The notes beneath the pieces are model-generated. The model had not been told where the DNA came from and made no database searches. It was given only the letters and a program-made list of their open reading frames with translations. Made by a program: the position numbers and the translations under genes. 64,000 nt of DNA, taken from the NCBI GenBank assembly GCA_965206015.1, contig CBDBIW010000015.1, forward strand, positions 949,357-1,013,356. The letters run 5' to 3'. Shown in pieces: positions 53,597 to 62,134 of this stretch. The DNA is from JAJCYL01 sp965206015. Lineage in GTDB: Bacteria > Bacteroidota > Bacteroidia > Cytophagales > Cyclobacteriaceae. How positions within the stretch are numbered: position 1 is the stretch's first letter; each line of letters opens with the position of its first letter.

Positions 53597-53860
53597 TCAA
53601 TTTCTTTCCACGCGGGTCACATAAATATCCCCTGCGGTCCTCGCCTGCACGAGCCGTTTATTATCTTTTTTCAATTCCGCGGCCACAATGCTGAAAAGCT
53701 CCTGGTCGGCTATCTTCCCGTCCACAAAACCGGCTATCCCCACGCCTATGTCCGGAAAGAATTTGAAATCCCCTTTCCGGGCGGTCAAAATATCCCGGAC
53801 CTCGTTTTCCAGCCCGTCTCCAATGGCCGGTTTTCCGTTTTTCATCAAAAAATCATTCAT
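53597..53860 (-). CDS. gp25/gpW-like baseplate wedge protein
   Basis: 87 aa with NEVRDILTARKGDFKFFPDI and GVGIAGFVDG, the core of the GPW/gp25 family (an acid-rich wedge protein). Its start overlaps the end of the next upstream gene by 4 bp (ATGA). Confidence 0.6.
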   Translation of the reverse strand: MNDFLMKNGKPAIGDGLENEVRDILTARKGDFKFFPDIGVGIAGFVDGKIADQELFSIVAAELKKDNKRLVQARTAGDIYVTRVERN

Positions 53861-54495
53861 TGGTCCGCGTCGTCACTAAATCCCCTGATGACTACTTCCT
53901 GATTCAATTCCCCCGCAGTGAAAGGCAGCTCCACATCGTACACCACCAGGTGTGTAATATCAAGCGCATTCAGTTGCTCATTTCCGCTGACCTGCCAGTA
54001 CACCTTCCGGCAGAGTTCAAGAAGCTCCTGAATCGTGTCCCGGGGATAGGAAGGCACCAGCGTATTAACCGGCTGTACCGGCTTTTCCCTTTTTTTGAAC
54101 CTCCCCGGAGCTCCTGCCGCTTGTGCAGGCAGGATGCCTGTGCCCAACTCGCCCAGACGCTTCGCTTCTCCTTCCAGACGCTGGTTCACCGCATCTTTCA
54201 GACTATTGCCCGGAGCGATTCCCTGCGTCGGGGTTTGCTCCGGGATCTGCTGCCTTAATTCCTCCAGGTAGCCTGCTTCACCAATGAAATTTGCCCGGAT
54301 CGTCACATCGAAGTCATCGACCATCCATCGTTCTTTGATGGAGCCTTTGAGTCCTTTCTGCGGGTACTTGCGAATGATGCGGTTGCGCCGCCTTACCCAC
54401 ACACGGGGTTCGACAGGAAAAGTGAAGGGTTCACCACCTGCTACTGCTGTGATCTTCAGCTTGAATATATCGCCGCCGGGAGGTACTTCTATCAT
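53857..54495 (-). CDS. phage protein of the DUF6046 type (tentative)
   Basis: 212 aa between tape measure and gp25-like gene. It has a beta-rich front (RVWVRRRNRIIRKYPQKG), WMVDDFDVTIRANFIGEAG near 58, a Pro/Gly-rich middle, and ends VVIRGFSDDADQ. The middle recalls DUF6046 of Bacteroidota phages, which may be a hub protein. No spike motif is seen. Confidence 0.4.
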   Translation of the reverse strand: MIEVPPGGDIFKLKITAVAGGEPFTFPVEPRVWVRRRNRIIRKYPQKGLKGSIKERWMVDDFDVTIRANFIGEAGYLEELRQQIPEQTPTQGIAPGNSLKDAVNQRLEGEAKRLGELGTGILPAQAAGAPGRFKKREKPVQPVNTLVPSYPRDTIQELLELCRKVYWQVSGNEQLNALDITHLVVYDVELPFTAGELNQEVVIRGFSDDADQ

Positions 54496-56438
54496 GCTTC
54501 ACCCATTCTTGATACGCCATTCAATACTTTTAACAGGGCTTTCATATGATCCTCGGCACTAGCTGCCAGTTTCTCTTCATATTCTTGTTCAAAGCCCTCA
54601 AAATGATTATTCATTTCACCCACGCCATTCAGGTTATTGATATGGAGGTTGATGATCCGCTGCGTCCTGCCTCCGGTGTTCACCTGGTCGGTCAACTCCC
54701 CTAGTGTTTTCCTGTCTGGATGATCTCCATTTGTGCCCTCCTTTTTTGTTGCTTTTTCAGTTGTGCCCTCCTTTTTTGTTGCTTTTTCAAACGCTGCCAG
54801 TGCCTTTTTGATCTTTTCAGCCTCCCTGTTGCCTGGATGACCGGAAAGATCGTGCACACCGGGTAAAAGGGCAGCTTTTTCACGATGAAGGGTCAGGGCA
54901 TTCAGACGCGCTTTCAATATTTTTTCTTCCTGCGTGTCAGAGATTCCCGCGGCCAGGATAAGTGGGGTCAGTTCCTGATTGATCCCACTGAGTTGGTCCC
55001 GGGCTTTTTTGCGTTGTGCTTCAGCTTGTGCCAGGTTATCTGTCGGTTTGACATATACTCCTCTTCCTGCGTAGGTGCTGGTATATTGTTGTTCTGTACC
55101 CTTTGCTATGTCAAAGATTCTGTCACCGGCCTGTCTGATCCTGCTTTCTATCTGTCTTTTTTGCTTAAATAATGCCTCTTTCTGCTCTATTTTGACCTCT
55201 GATCGTTTTTCATTCTCCAGGTATTTTTTCAGTTCCTCAAACGCTTTTAAAAAACCTTCACTATCCAGAGCCAGTTCGATGTCAAGCTTTTTACCCAGTA
55301 CATCCTCCCCGAATTGGGCATTGAACTGCCCGATGAGCTTTTGCCGCTCCCGGATGGAAAGACCGGCTGTTTTCATTTGTTCCAGGTAGTGGTCAATCGC
55401 ATTGATGGCGTAAGTTTTTTGATTTGCTTCAGGGCCATTCATCATGGCAATGCCCAGGTCTAACACACCATCCACCACCGGTTTGAATAATAAGCCCAGT
55501 TCTGCCAGTTTAGCGGAGAAAGTGCCAGTAAGGGTACTCCATTTCCCGCCCATGCTCTCACTCTGCTTCTCCATCATCTGGTAAAACTTCCCGCCCCGGG
55601 AAGTGACCGAGCCAAACGCTTCGGCAACCTGTTCGTAGGAGATCTTGCCCTTGCTCATTTCCTCTCTGAGTTCGCCCATACTTTTGCCGGTCATCCCGGC
55701 CATCTCCTGCAAGGGGTTGAAACCGGCGTTAATGAACTGGAGCAGGTCCTGCCCCATGAGTTTGCCGGACGAGCGCACCTGTCCCATGACCAGTGCCAGC
55801 GAACTCAGCCGCCCGGCGTTCCCTCCCGAGACATCGCCCAGACGGGAGAGCGTCGGGAGGACGTCCTGACCGGCAAATCCGAAGTTGAGCAGGGTTCTGG
55901 TCGCATCGAGTAATGCGCTATTGGCAAAGGGCGTTTTGTTGGCCAGGCTGTTTACGCTGTCGACCAGGGCACTGCCCTGTTCTTCACTGCCGGTCATGGT
56001 CTGGAAAGCGATGCGGTTTTGCTCTAATTCCACCCCTCCGGTGATGGCTTTTTTAGCCAGTGAAAAGCCGGCATACCCTAGTGCTGCGGGGCCGGCAAAT
56101 CGCCCCACCAGGCCACCCGCCAGGCCGCCGCCGGGCATGCCTTTGTTGCGCAGACCTGTACTTCGGAGTTTGTCAACCTTTCGTTCGGTCTCTGTGATCA
56201 CCTTGTTGAGTCGCTCAATTTTTTTAGTATCAAAAGCCCTGTTTTTCCGTTTGCGAAGCCGTTCCAGAACATTGTTTAGCCCGTCAATAGTGGTTTTGGT
56301 ACCGCCCAGTTTTTTTTGAAACCGGCGCACGTCCTCACCCGCCGCATCGCTCATGGCTTTTGTGCTACGGCTTATTTTACTGAGTTCTTTGTCAATCCGG
56401 CTTTTTAATTCAAGCGTAAATGTGAGCGTTTCAGCCAT
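54492..56438 (-). CDS. tail tape measure protein
   Basis: 648 aa. Coiled coil fills the first 95 residues. The tape-measure N-terminal domain lies at about residues 110-320: FQTMTGSEEQGSALVDSVNS, FGFAGQDVLPTLSRLGDVSG, and FINAGFNPLQEMAGMTG. The rest is helical. A 30-bp tandem duplication (54731-54790) repeats ten Lys/Thr-rich residues. Length sets the tail length, about 0.15 nm per residue in known phages, so about 100 nm here. Confidence 0.85.
   Translation of the reverse strand: MAETLTFTLELKSRIDKELSKISRSTKAMSDAAGEDVRRFQKKLGGTKTTIDGLNNVLERLRKRKNRAFDTKKIERLNKVITETERKVDKLRSTGLRNKGMPGGGLAGGLVGRFAGPAALGYAGFSLAKKAITGGVELEQNRIAFQTMTGSEEQGSALVDSVNSLANKTPFANSALLDATRTLLNFGFAGQDVLPTLSRLGDVSGGNAGRLSSLALVMGQVRSSGKLMGQDLLQFINAGFNPLQEMAGMTGKSMGELREEMSKGKISYEQVAEAFGSVTSRGGKFYQMMEKQSESMGGKWSTLTGTFSAKLAELGLLFKPVVDGVLDLGIAMMNGPEANQKTYAINAIDHYLEQMKTAGLSIRERQKLIGQFNAQFGEDVLGKKLDIELALDSEGFLKAFEELKKYLENEKRSEVKIEQKEALFKQKRQIESRIRQAGDRIFDIAKGTEQQYTSTYAGRGVYVKPTDNLAQAEAQRKKARDQLSGINQELTPLILAAGISDTQEEKILKARLNALTLHREKAALLPGVHDLSGHPGNREAEKIKKALAAFEKATKKEGTTEKATKKEGTNGDHPDRKTLGELTDQVNTGGRTQRIINLHINNLNGVGEMNNHFEGFEQEYEEKLAASAEDHMKALLKVLNGVSRMGEA
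54731..54790. repeat. 30-bp tandem duplication in the tape measure gene
   Basis: Two 30-bp units (54731-54760, 54761-54790) are identical over the first 29 bp and encode KATKKEGTTE-type repeats. The duplication is in frame. Confidence 0.9.
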
Positions 56439-56592
56439 GACTTTCCCTTTTTCTTATTGCTACAAGCTGGGCAAAGCTCAATGCCCATTCCTGGTCAGTG
56501 AGCTGGTCGGGGTTGACCCCAAGGTGGTAACGCAACTGCGTATCTACATAAAGCAACGGACTGGCCTTCGCCCTGCCGTCGGCTGTGTTCAC
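56431..56592 (-). CDS. second tail-assembly chaperone part (frameshift extension)
   Basis: 53 codons from a GTG, reading VNTADGRAKASPLLYVDTQL, then DQEWALSFAQLVAIRKRESH. The EWALSF..L..IRKRE end resembles the short T-type parts of phage tail chaperones. It overlaps the tape measure start by 8 bp. It lies in the -1 frame relative to the upstream chaperone and stays open back into the end of that gene, so it is probably made as a fusion by programmed frameshift. Confidence 0.6.
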   Translation of the reverse strand: MNTADGRAKASPLLYVDTQLRYHLGVNPDQLTDQEWALSFAQLVAIRKRESHG

Positions 56593-56597
56593 CTTGT

Positions 56598-56942
56598 TTA
56601 TATAAACCCCAGGCGTTTCTGGAGCCAGTAGTAGCTCATCAGGGCGGCTCTGAAAAAATAGCTGTCCTCTTTGAGTACCTCCTGGTCACCGGCCACCATG
56701 CACGTCTCCAAAATCATTTCTCCGGGCGTGATGCGGTCTGTTTTGCCGTCGGCAGTGGTCTCGTGAAGCAGGGCTGCTTTCACCTCCCCGCGTACCGGCT
56801 GACGCAGCCATATTGTTTTGTCTGCTTTCCCTTTGAGAGGAATGACCATCTTTTCAAGCTTCCCCCATTGCTCTTCGAGTGCCTTTTCGTGGATTTTTTC
56901 CACCGGCTTGAAAGCCCCGTTCTCTTTTAATACCAATGCCAT
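56598..56942 (-). CDS. tail-assembly chaperone (gp41-like)
   Basis: 114 aa located between the tube and tape measure genes, the fixed place of tail-assembly chaperones. It has the short acidic, helical form with KMVIPLKGKADKTIWLRQPV and RAALMSYYWLQKR. Its last codons CTG GGG TTT ATA TAA (56598-56612, minus strand) include GGGGTTT, where a -1 slip would join it to the 53-codon extension. Confidence 0.65.
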   Translation of the reverse strand: MALVLKENGAFKPVEKIHEKALEEQWGKLEKMVIPLKGKADKTIWLRQPVRGEVKAALLHETTADGKTDRITPGEMILETCMVAGDQEVLKEDSYFFRAALMSYYWLQKRLGFI

Positions 56943-56965
56943 TATTACAATCTTTTATTTTAATA

Positions 56966-57397
56966 TTAAAGTCTTTTAATGTCCAGGAACATGATCGGGA
57001 TTTCGATCACCATTTTCGTATCGCCTTGATTAAAGCGTTGTTCTATCTCCCCGTAACGGACCCCCTGCAGGACGTCGGTTCTCAATTTCGGGGTCTCGCC
57101 CAGAATGTGATTATCCGTCTTGTAGACCACTACGATACTGGTACCCCGCAGCAGTTGCAATTCACGGTCGGCCCGCAGCGATTCGAGTTTTGCCAGATCT
57201 CCCTGCAAGAGGCCAATACTGCCCTCGAATGAAAAGTTGCCTTCCTGTATGGCTCTGGGTTTGCTGCCCTTCCCGTAGATAAATTCCTTCTCCAAAGAGG
57301 TCTTGTAAGCCACATGCTGCAAGGAGGTAATGTCAATGCCGGAAGCATTGACCGTAATGTGGCTGTATTGATATTCCCTGCTGTCTGTCTGTGCCAT
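56966..57397 (-). CDS. tail tube protein
   Basis: 143 aa right after the sheath gene, as in contractile phages. It is beta-rich (ITVNASGIDITSLQHVAYKT, IPIMFLDIKRL). Motif-based support is limited; position gives the call. Confidence 0.7.
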   Translation of the reverse strand: MAQTDSREYQYSHITVNASGIDITSLQHVAYKTSLEKEFIYGKGSKPRAIQEGNFSFEGSIGLLQGDLAKLESLRADRELQLLRGTSIVVVYKTDNHILGETPKLRTDVLQGVRYGEIEQRFNQGDTKMVIEIPIMFLDIKRL

Positions 57398-57399
57398 GC

Positions 57400-58539
57400 C
57401 TATAAATAAATCAGGTAGTTAATAGAATTGGAATAGCCCACCGGAGTGATGCGCAACTCCACGCCCAACTGTTCGGTTTGCAGTATATTGCTGCCTCTGA
57501 CCTGAGCTTCCACCGAGGAGATCTCTGTGTTCCCGAGCATTTGCACCGCCAGTGCCTGCTCAATATCTGCCTCTATCCTGCGGGCAACGTCCTCCCGGAT
57601 AGTGCCGTCTGCATTCAGGGGTACTTTTTCGTCCACCTCGCGAATGCCCGTGCGGTACGCAATGCGCTTGATCTTGTCGATGACCCGCACACGGGAAAGC
57701 CGGTTCACAAAACTGCCTGACAGGGTAAAGTCATTGGCAAAGTACACGCCGGCTTCTCCCGGAAAATGGCGGTACGTAATATAATGCCTGTCATGGATCA
57801 CGCCCAGAGAAGTGAGCATGTCCTCCAGTTTGCTTTTACTGGTCAGATAGCCTGTACTCACCGGTACCGCTCCGTTGCGCTTTCTCGATAGCCGGGTCTC
57901 TACGCTCAGGGTGCTCAACAGCCCTCCCAGAAAGCCGACAGACGCATTACCGGTGTTGTCGTTCGCCGCTATGGATATGGCCACATTTTCATAAGAAGAC
58001 GACTGGTATTCGGTCAGGTCAGCGGCCGTGCCGCTAAAACTTTGTCCATCCAGCACCACACCCAGGTGAATATTTTTATACCCACCGGCTAACTGCTGTG
58101 CTTTCGGTACTGCCGTATGCACTTGCGGATCCAGTCCTCCGGAACGGGTCACCGGGCCGCTGCCCGTTTGCTTGCAAACCAGCAACACCCGGATGGCTTC
58201 GTTGCTGTCGTCAATCAATCGCCTGCCATGTGTCAGGCTTGCGTCAACCAGTTGCGGCATCGTGACGGTTGCCGTCACACACCGCAACCATAGCCGGTTG
58301 CTGGTGTTGGCAAAGTAGTCTGATACCTGCCCATATAAAAAAGCATTGTTTTCTGGGGTGACCCCCAGGTTTTTCAAATCTTCCAGATCCGGCAACAAGT
58401 AACTCTTGTTGAGGGAAAAATTTCCGCTTCCTGTCACGTTGGTGGCGGTGCAAAGCATGCCAAAAGTGCCATCGGCCAGTCTGGGCAATGATTGCCGTCC
58501 ATCGGTATTGATCTCTATATTTACGCCCGGTAATGCCAT
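57400..58539 (-). CDS. tail sheath protein, DUF2586 type
   Basis: 379 aa. The opening ALPGVNIEINTDGRQSLPRL and a C-terminal domain (VRVIDKIKRIAYRTGIREVD, GVELRITPVGYSNSINYLIY) fit DUF2586 sheath proteins of Bacteroidota contractile phages. The sheath contracts to drive the tube through the envelope. It is 3 bp from the tube gene. Confidence 0.75.
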   Translation of the reverse strand: MALPGVNIEINTDGRQSLPRLADGTFGMLCTATNVTGSGNFSLNKSYLLPDLEDLKNLGVTPENNAFLYGQVSDYFANTSNRLWLRCVTATVTMPQLVDASLTHGRRLIDDSNEAIRVLLVCKQTGSGPVTRSGGLDPQVHTAVPKAQQLAGGYKNIHLGVVLDGQSFSGTAADLTEYQSSSYENVAISIAANDNTGNASVGFLGGLLSTLSVETRLSRKRNGAVPVSTGYLTSKSKLEDMLTSLGVIHDRHYITYRHFPGEAGVYFANDFTLSGSFVNRLSRVRVIDKIKRIAYRTGIREVDEKVPLNADGTIREDVARRIEADIEQALAVQMLGNTEISSVEAQVRGSNILQTEQLGVELRITPVGYSNSINYLIYL

Positions 58540-58543
58540 TATT

Positions 58544-58933
58544 TTATTTGATTTTTAATTTTTCATTGTGCTGCGCACTTCCAAAAAAGAAGTCGGTGAT
58601 CGTACTCACTTTGGCACTCATCGCACCGAAGGTGGTGCTTATCATGGTGATTTGAAAGTCGGTCAGGTCCATCCCTTCGCCATGAAAAGCCCAGTAGAGC
58701 ATAAACCCGGTTAGTACCACATAAGCGGTCAAAAACACCAGTGCAAACACTTTTTGCACGTTGCTGTCCTGACCGTACAGATTGCGGGCATTTTCCCGCC
58801 CGGTGGATTCCATTTGATAGATCTCTTTGAAAAACTCCCGCTTTTCTTCTTTGGTCTCCACAAAGCGGTCGACCACGTCTGCCACCTCCCTGAACGGGCT
58901 TACCCCACCAAATATTTTTGCTAAAAAGTTCAT
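58544..58933 (-). CDS. holin of the 3TM type
   Basis: 129 aa. A soluble, charged front (VDRFVETKEEKREFFKEIYQ) is followed by hydrophobic spans near residues 64-84 and 90-110, the pattern of the 3TM holin family (PF11351). It overlaps the amidase gene by 4 bp (ATGA). Makes the lysis pore. Confidence 0.7.
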   Translation of the reverse strand: MNFLAKIFGGVSPFREVADVVDRFVETKEEKREFFKEIYQMESTGRENARNLYGQDSNVQKVFALVFLTAYVVLTGFMLYWAFHGEGMDLTDFQITMISTTFGAMSAKVSTITDFFFGSAQHNEKLKIK

Positions 58934-59397
58934 GACCGGAAAATGTTTTTTTCAGGGATAAAAATCTCCTCACACCAGTCTTCCACCTTAAAAGACGGAC
59001 AGGCCTTGCTGGAAAAATGATAATGCCCGGCCACCTGTATGCCGGGGTGTCGCCGCACCATATAGCGAACATAGTCTGCCAGAGCGGTTTTTTGCTCCGG
59101 TGTGCGGGTGTCTTCCGGTTTCATGGCCCGGTCGCATCCGCCCGCGTAAACCACATGACGGCTCACGCCGTTTATTCCTCTGGCACCGTTGCTGATCTCC
59201 CAAACGTCTATCTGGCCATCGCTGTTGAAGGGAACCAGGTTGATTAGCCTGCCGTGCAGGTCAATCAGATCCGAATAGCCCACGCGTGACCAGCCCCGCC
59301 CCCCGAGATGCCAGCGTTCAATATCGGCTGCCGTCACCTCCCGGCCTTCCGGCGTCGCCGTGCAATGAATCACCAGATATTTCAAAGGTTTTCCCAT
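58930..59397 (-). CDS. N-acetylmuramoyl-L-alanine amidase (endolysin)
   Basis: 155 aa amidase_2 domain. The zinc ligands are His in YLVIHCTATPEG near residue 11, His in AGHYHFSSKACPSF near 125-128, and Cys in KACPSF near 133. GRGWSRVGYSDLIDLHG near 33-49 is the family signature. It cuts peptidoglycan amide bonds at lysis. It has no signal peptide, so export depends on the holin. Confidence 0.9.
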   Translation of the reverse strand: MGKPLKYLVIHCTATPEGREVTAADIERWHLGGRGWSRVGYSDLIDLHGRLINLVPFNSDGQIDVWEISNGARGINGVSRHVVYAGGCDRAMKPEDTRTPEQKTALADYVRYMVRRHPGIQVAGHYHFSSKACPSFKVEDWCEEIFIPEKNIFRS

Positions 59398-59428
59398 ATC
59401 ATTCCCCGAAGGGGTTTTTAACTTGTTT

Positions 59429-59653
59429 TTAACTCAATAACCTGATCATGATACCTATCACTGCTCCCGAGATGCCGCCGTAGATAGCTGCTTTCGTTTC
59501 CAGTACCGCCAGTCTGACTTTGAATTTGACAAAGTCATGTCCATACTCGTCCAACTCCTTGCGAATGATACTCACCTGATCCACCAAACGGACCAGCAGC
59601 TCCTTTTGTGATAGCTGGTTCAAATCAATCTTGTCGTTTTCCCTGTCAATCAA
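59429..59653 (-). CDS. XhlA-like lysis accessory protein
   Basis: 74 aa. A charged helix (QKELLVRLVDQVSIIRKELD) is followed by one C-terminal span (AAIYGGISGAVIGIMIRLL), like XhlA hemolysin-type proteins that act with holins. It lies next to the amidase gene. Confidence 0.55.
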   Translation of the reverse strand: MIDRENDKIDLNQLSQKELLVRLVDQVSIIRKELDEYGHDFVKFKVRLAVLETKAAIYGGISGAVIGIMIRLLS

Positions 59654-59690
59654 CTTTCAACTTTTTTTAATGTTCAACTTTCAACCGGGA

Positions 59691-60617
59691 TCACGCTGCC
59701 GATTCCACCAGATTCACCACGCCTTTGCCGTCTTTCCTGCGGTACAAGGCTCCCAGTCTCATAAGAGAACTGATCTCATCACCGCCAATTTTAGGCTGTC
59801 CGGCTTCATAAAGGACTTTTACCGCTCCTCTGGCGAGGCTTACGTATTTGGATGACCAGAACAAAGCCCCGGCATTGTCAGCATTCGCCGCATTCGTCCC
59901 CTGGTCTTTCAACACCGGCGTAGCCGCATTCGTAAACGAGTTGATCGTACTCCGGACGTAGAACTGAATCCTTAAAATGCGATCCACATCACCCATCCTG
60001 AGCACTCCGGTGCCGGTGCCCTTACCCTGGTAGTCGGTACTGGTTACTTCGGTCATTTTAAGCAGGTCCATTTCCATCTCCGGGCTGATCAAAGCACACA
60101 GATTGTCCATCGACACATTGTCTTTTCTAAACGCTTTACGGACCTCCAGCAGGTCTTCAAACCTGATCGCTTTCCGGTTGCCCGTCCCCGTGGTGCCAAC
60201 TCTCGCATCGCCCCCGGTCCTGAGCATTTTAGCACTGGTATTCGATGCCCACTCGTGCTGCACAAAGTCTGCGGCGTATTCGGTCAACTCCTCGGCATGC
60301 TGTTCTACCAGGCTGGCCCGCTTGGCATAGTTCACGACCAGGTCTTCAGAATCCTGCAAAAAAGTTGCCTGCGTTTTGAGCTGCCTGATGTTGTAGGCAA
60401 TGGACTCGTCTGTCCTTTGTGCCGAGACTCTCGTATCCTTCCCGTAGTCGGAAATTTCGGTAACCGGCACATTCCCGGTGACTTGCGGGATATTCACCTG
60501 ACCGCCTTTCAGAAATGCCGTGTCGTTCTTGCTCTGGAGCATATAGGAGTTGTCCGGAAACAATAAAGGCTCCAGGTCCCTGGAAAATAGCTGATTTATA
60601 TGATTTGCTGTTGGCAT
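59691..60617 (-). CDS. major capsid protein
   Basis: 308 aa. It opens ANHINQLFSRDLEPLLFPDN, then YGKDTRVSAQRTDESIAYNI, FQTMT-free, and central FEDLLEVRKAFRKDNVSMDN, and ends GGDEISSLMRLGALYRRKDG. Position directly after the protease/scaffold gene, and the HK97-like length and pattern, support the call. Confidence 0.75.
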   Translation of the reverse strand: MPTANHINQLFSRDLEPLLFPDNSYMLQSKNDTAFLKGGQVNIPQVTGNVPVTEISDYGKDTRVSAQRTDESIAYNIRQLKTQATFLQDSEDLVVNYAKRASLVEQHAEELTEYAADFVQHEWASNTSAKMLRTGGDARVGTTGTGNRKAIRFEDLLEVRKAFRKDNVSMDNLCALISPEMEMDLLKMTEVTSTDYQGKGTGTGVLRMGDVDRILRIQFYVRSTINSFTNAATPVLKDQGTNAANADNAGALFWSSKYVSLARGAVKVLYEAGQPKIGGDEISSLMRLGALYRRKDGKGVVNLVESAA

Positions 60618-60621
60618 GATG

Positions 60622-61470
60622 TCAGGATTTTTTAGTGGTGTAACCGTTAATTAATTTTTCAAACTGGCCGGGTGCGTTCAATTGAAGCTCCTCCAGTTCT
60701 TCCGCCGTGTAGTCGTGATAACCCTTTTCGGGTACTGTCCGGCCTTTTCCCAGGGCATTCACCAGATGGTTGATCCCTTCCAGAACTGCCGTATCTTTCG
60801 CATTGGCAGGCGGTACAGCGGCATTCGCCGTATCCTGCTCTTGCGCCGTTTTGTTTTCCGCATCCAGTTTCAAAAGATCCTCCACCGAAAGCGACATATA
60901 CGCCTTTTTGCGTACCTCGTCGCCGGGCTGCCCTCCGGCCCGGAGAATACGGTTCACCATCGCATTTTTCAATGCGGCGTTCTCTTTTTCAAGTTCGTTG
61001 TGGCCAGGCGGGCTGTTTTCCGGCTCCCTGTCTTTTTTCTCTTCTTCTTTCATATCCATGATCAGTCCGTTAATTGAGTTATAATAGCAGCAGTTCTCCA
61101 GTGTCAGCGTCTCCCGATAAGAGGGAATGTCCACCAGCGACACCTCTATAACTTCTCCGTGATACAGTACATCTTTTTTTATCTCCGCCGAACGGTAGTC
61201 AAACCTTACGCTGGCTGCTTTGATGAATCCGCGTTCTACTTTTCCTTTCAGTACCATCGCCGCAGGATCTTTCCCGTCAAAGACCGGAACAGCAGTGATG
61301 GTTTGATTGTCCTGTTTGAAATCCGTCCACCGGCCCATCACCTGACCACGCTCGTGCATGAACAGAAGTACGGGGTTTTTCCTGAACGCATCCATGTTAA
61401 AAGTCCCCTGGTCTACTTTGTAGCCGTGCCGGTTTTCCTTCGAAAAATCAATAAGAACGAAACGGTTCAT
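60622..61470 (-). CDS. prohead protease fused to scaffold-like domain
   Basis: 282 aa from the ATG at 61470; an upstream ATG at 61557 adds a Pro/Arg-rich leader of no family. The protease (residues about 1-130) has the His in VLLFMHERGQVMGRWTD and the Ser in IKAASVRFDY, the HK97/caudovirus prohead protease pattern. The C-terminal half (about 140-282) is charged, helical and scaffold-like. Mu has this as protease I with scaffold Z. It faces the terminase genes. Confidence 0.75.
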   Translation of the reverse strand: MNRFVLIDFSKENRHGYKVDQGTFNMDAFRKNPVLLFMHERGQVMGRWTDFKQDNQTITAVPVFDGKDPAAMVLKGKVERGFIKAASVRFDYRSAEIKKDVLYHGEVIEVSLVDIPSYRETLTLENCCYYNSINGLIMDMKEEEKKDREPENSPPGHNELEKENAALKNAMVNRILRAGGQPGDEVRKKAYMSLSVEDLLKLDAENKTAQEQDTANAAVPPANAKDTAVLEGINHLVNALGKGRTVPEKGYHDYTAEELEELQLNAPGQFEKLINGYTTKKS

Positions 61471-61613
61471 GCCGCAATAATAATAAGGGCGTGGCCGGGG
61501 GTGCAAATCCCGGATCACCCAGTGTGGGCACAGTATAACCGGCTGCGCCCACAGCATAGCCGGGTGATTCGGATTTTCGCATTTTTTTCAAAACCGCCCA
61601 CCTTCGCACTTGC

Positions 61614-61630
61614 CCCTGCCTGCGGCAGGG
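61614..61630. promoter_or_regulatory. inverted repeat between the divergent phage blocks
   Basis: CCCTGCC-TGC-GGCAGGG, a 7-bp perfect inverted repeat, lies in the 184-bp gap between the protease and terminase starts. It could be an operator or a leader hairpin. No T run follows. Confidence 0.35.
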
Positions 61631-61654
61631 ATCTTAATTCCTGATTGAAACAAG

Positions 61655-62134
61655 GTGCCTAAATATTCACAAGCGCAGAAAAAAAACATCATCGAGGAAG
61701 CGCGTAAGCTCTATGCGGCAGGTACGGGACTGCCTGTCTGTGCCCAATACCTTGGGGTGTCACTCTCTACGCTGCAATCATGGGCAAAAGCCCATGACTT
61801 CAAAAAAGCACGTAAAGCCTACCTGATGCAACGTCCGCAAATCCTCTCGGCGATAGTAGAGAGTTTCCAGTCCATACTTGAAGGGGAACAGCCCAGGATC
61901 ACCGCCGACCAGGCTGTCAAATATGCGTCCTCCTTTGAAAAGCTCTCGGACACAAAGAAGCTCGCCGGCTACACCTTTGAAGCCTTTGAGGCACTTACCC
62001 TGGAGATGCTTGACGGAATTGAAAAAGCGAAAAAAAAGCAGGACAAAGAAGACATTTTAAAGGCGGCGAAAATCACCAGGCAAGCGATGGATACGGTCAT
62101 CAACAAAATGATTAAAGCAGCTTTCGATGAATAG
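61655..62134 (+). CDS. small terminase-like protein (Mu gp27/DUF1804 type)
   Basis: 159 aa from a GTG. A helix-turn-helix near residues 20-45 (GLPVCAQYLGVSLSTLQSWA) recalls the DNA-recognition part of small terminases. The charged C-terminus (ALTLEMLDGIEKAKKKQDKE) matches the Mu gp27/DUF1804 form. It overlaps the large terminase gene by 8 bp. Confidence 0.65.
   Translation: MPKYSQAQKKNIIEEARKLYAAGTGLPVCAQYLGVSLSTLQSWAKAHDFKKARKAYLMQRPQILSAIVESFQSILEGEQPRITADQAVKYASSFEKLSDTKKLAGYTFEAFEALTLEMLDGIEKAKKKQDKEDILKAAKITRQAMDTVINKMIKAAFDE

Noticed and set aside
58563..59072. A 169-codon minus-strand frame across the holin and amidase genes
   Set aside because: It is a high-GC shadow of two well-supported genes in another frame.
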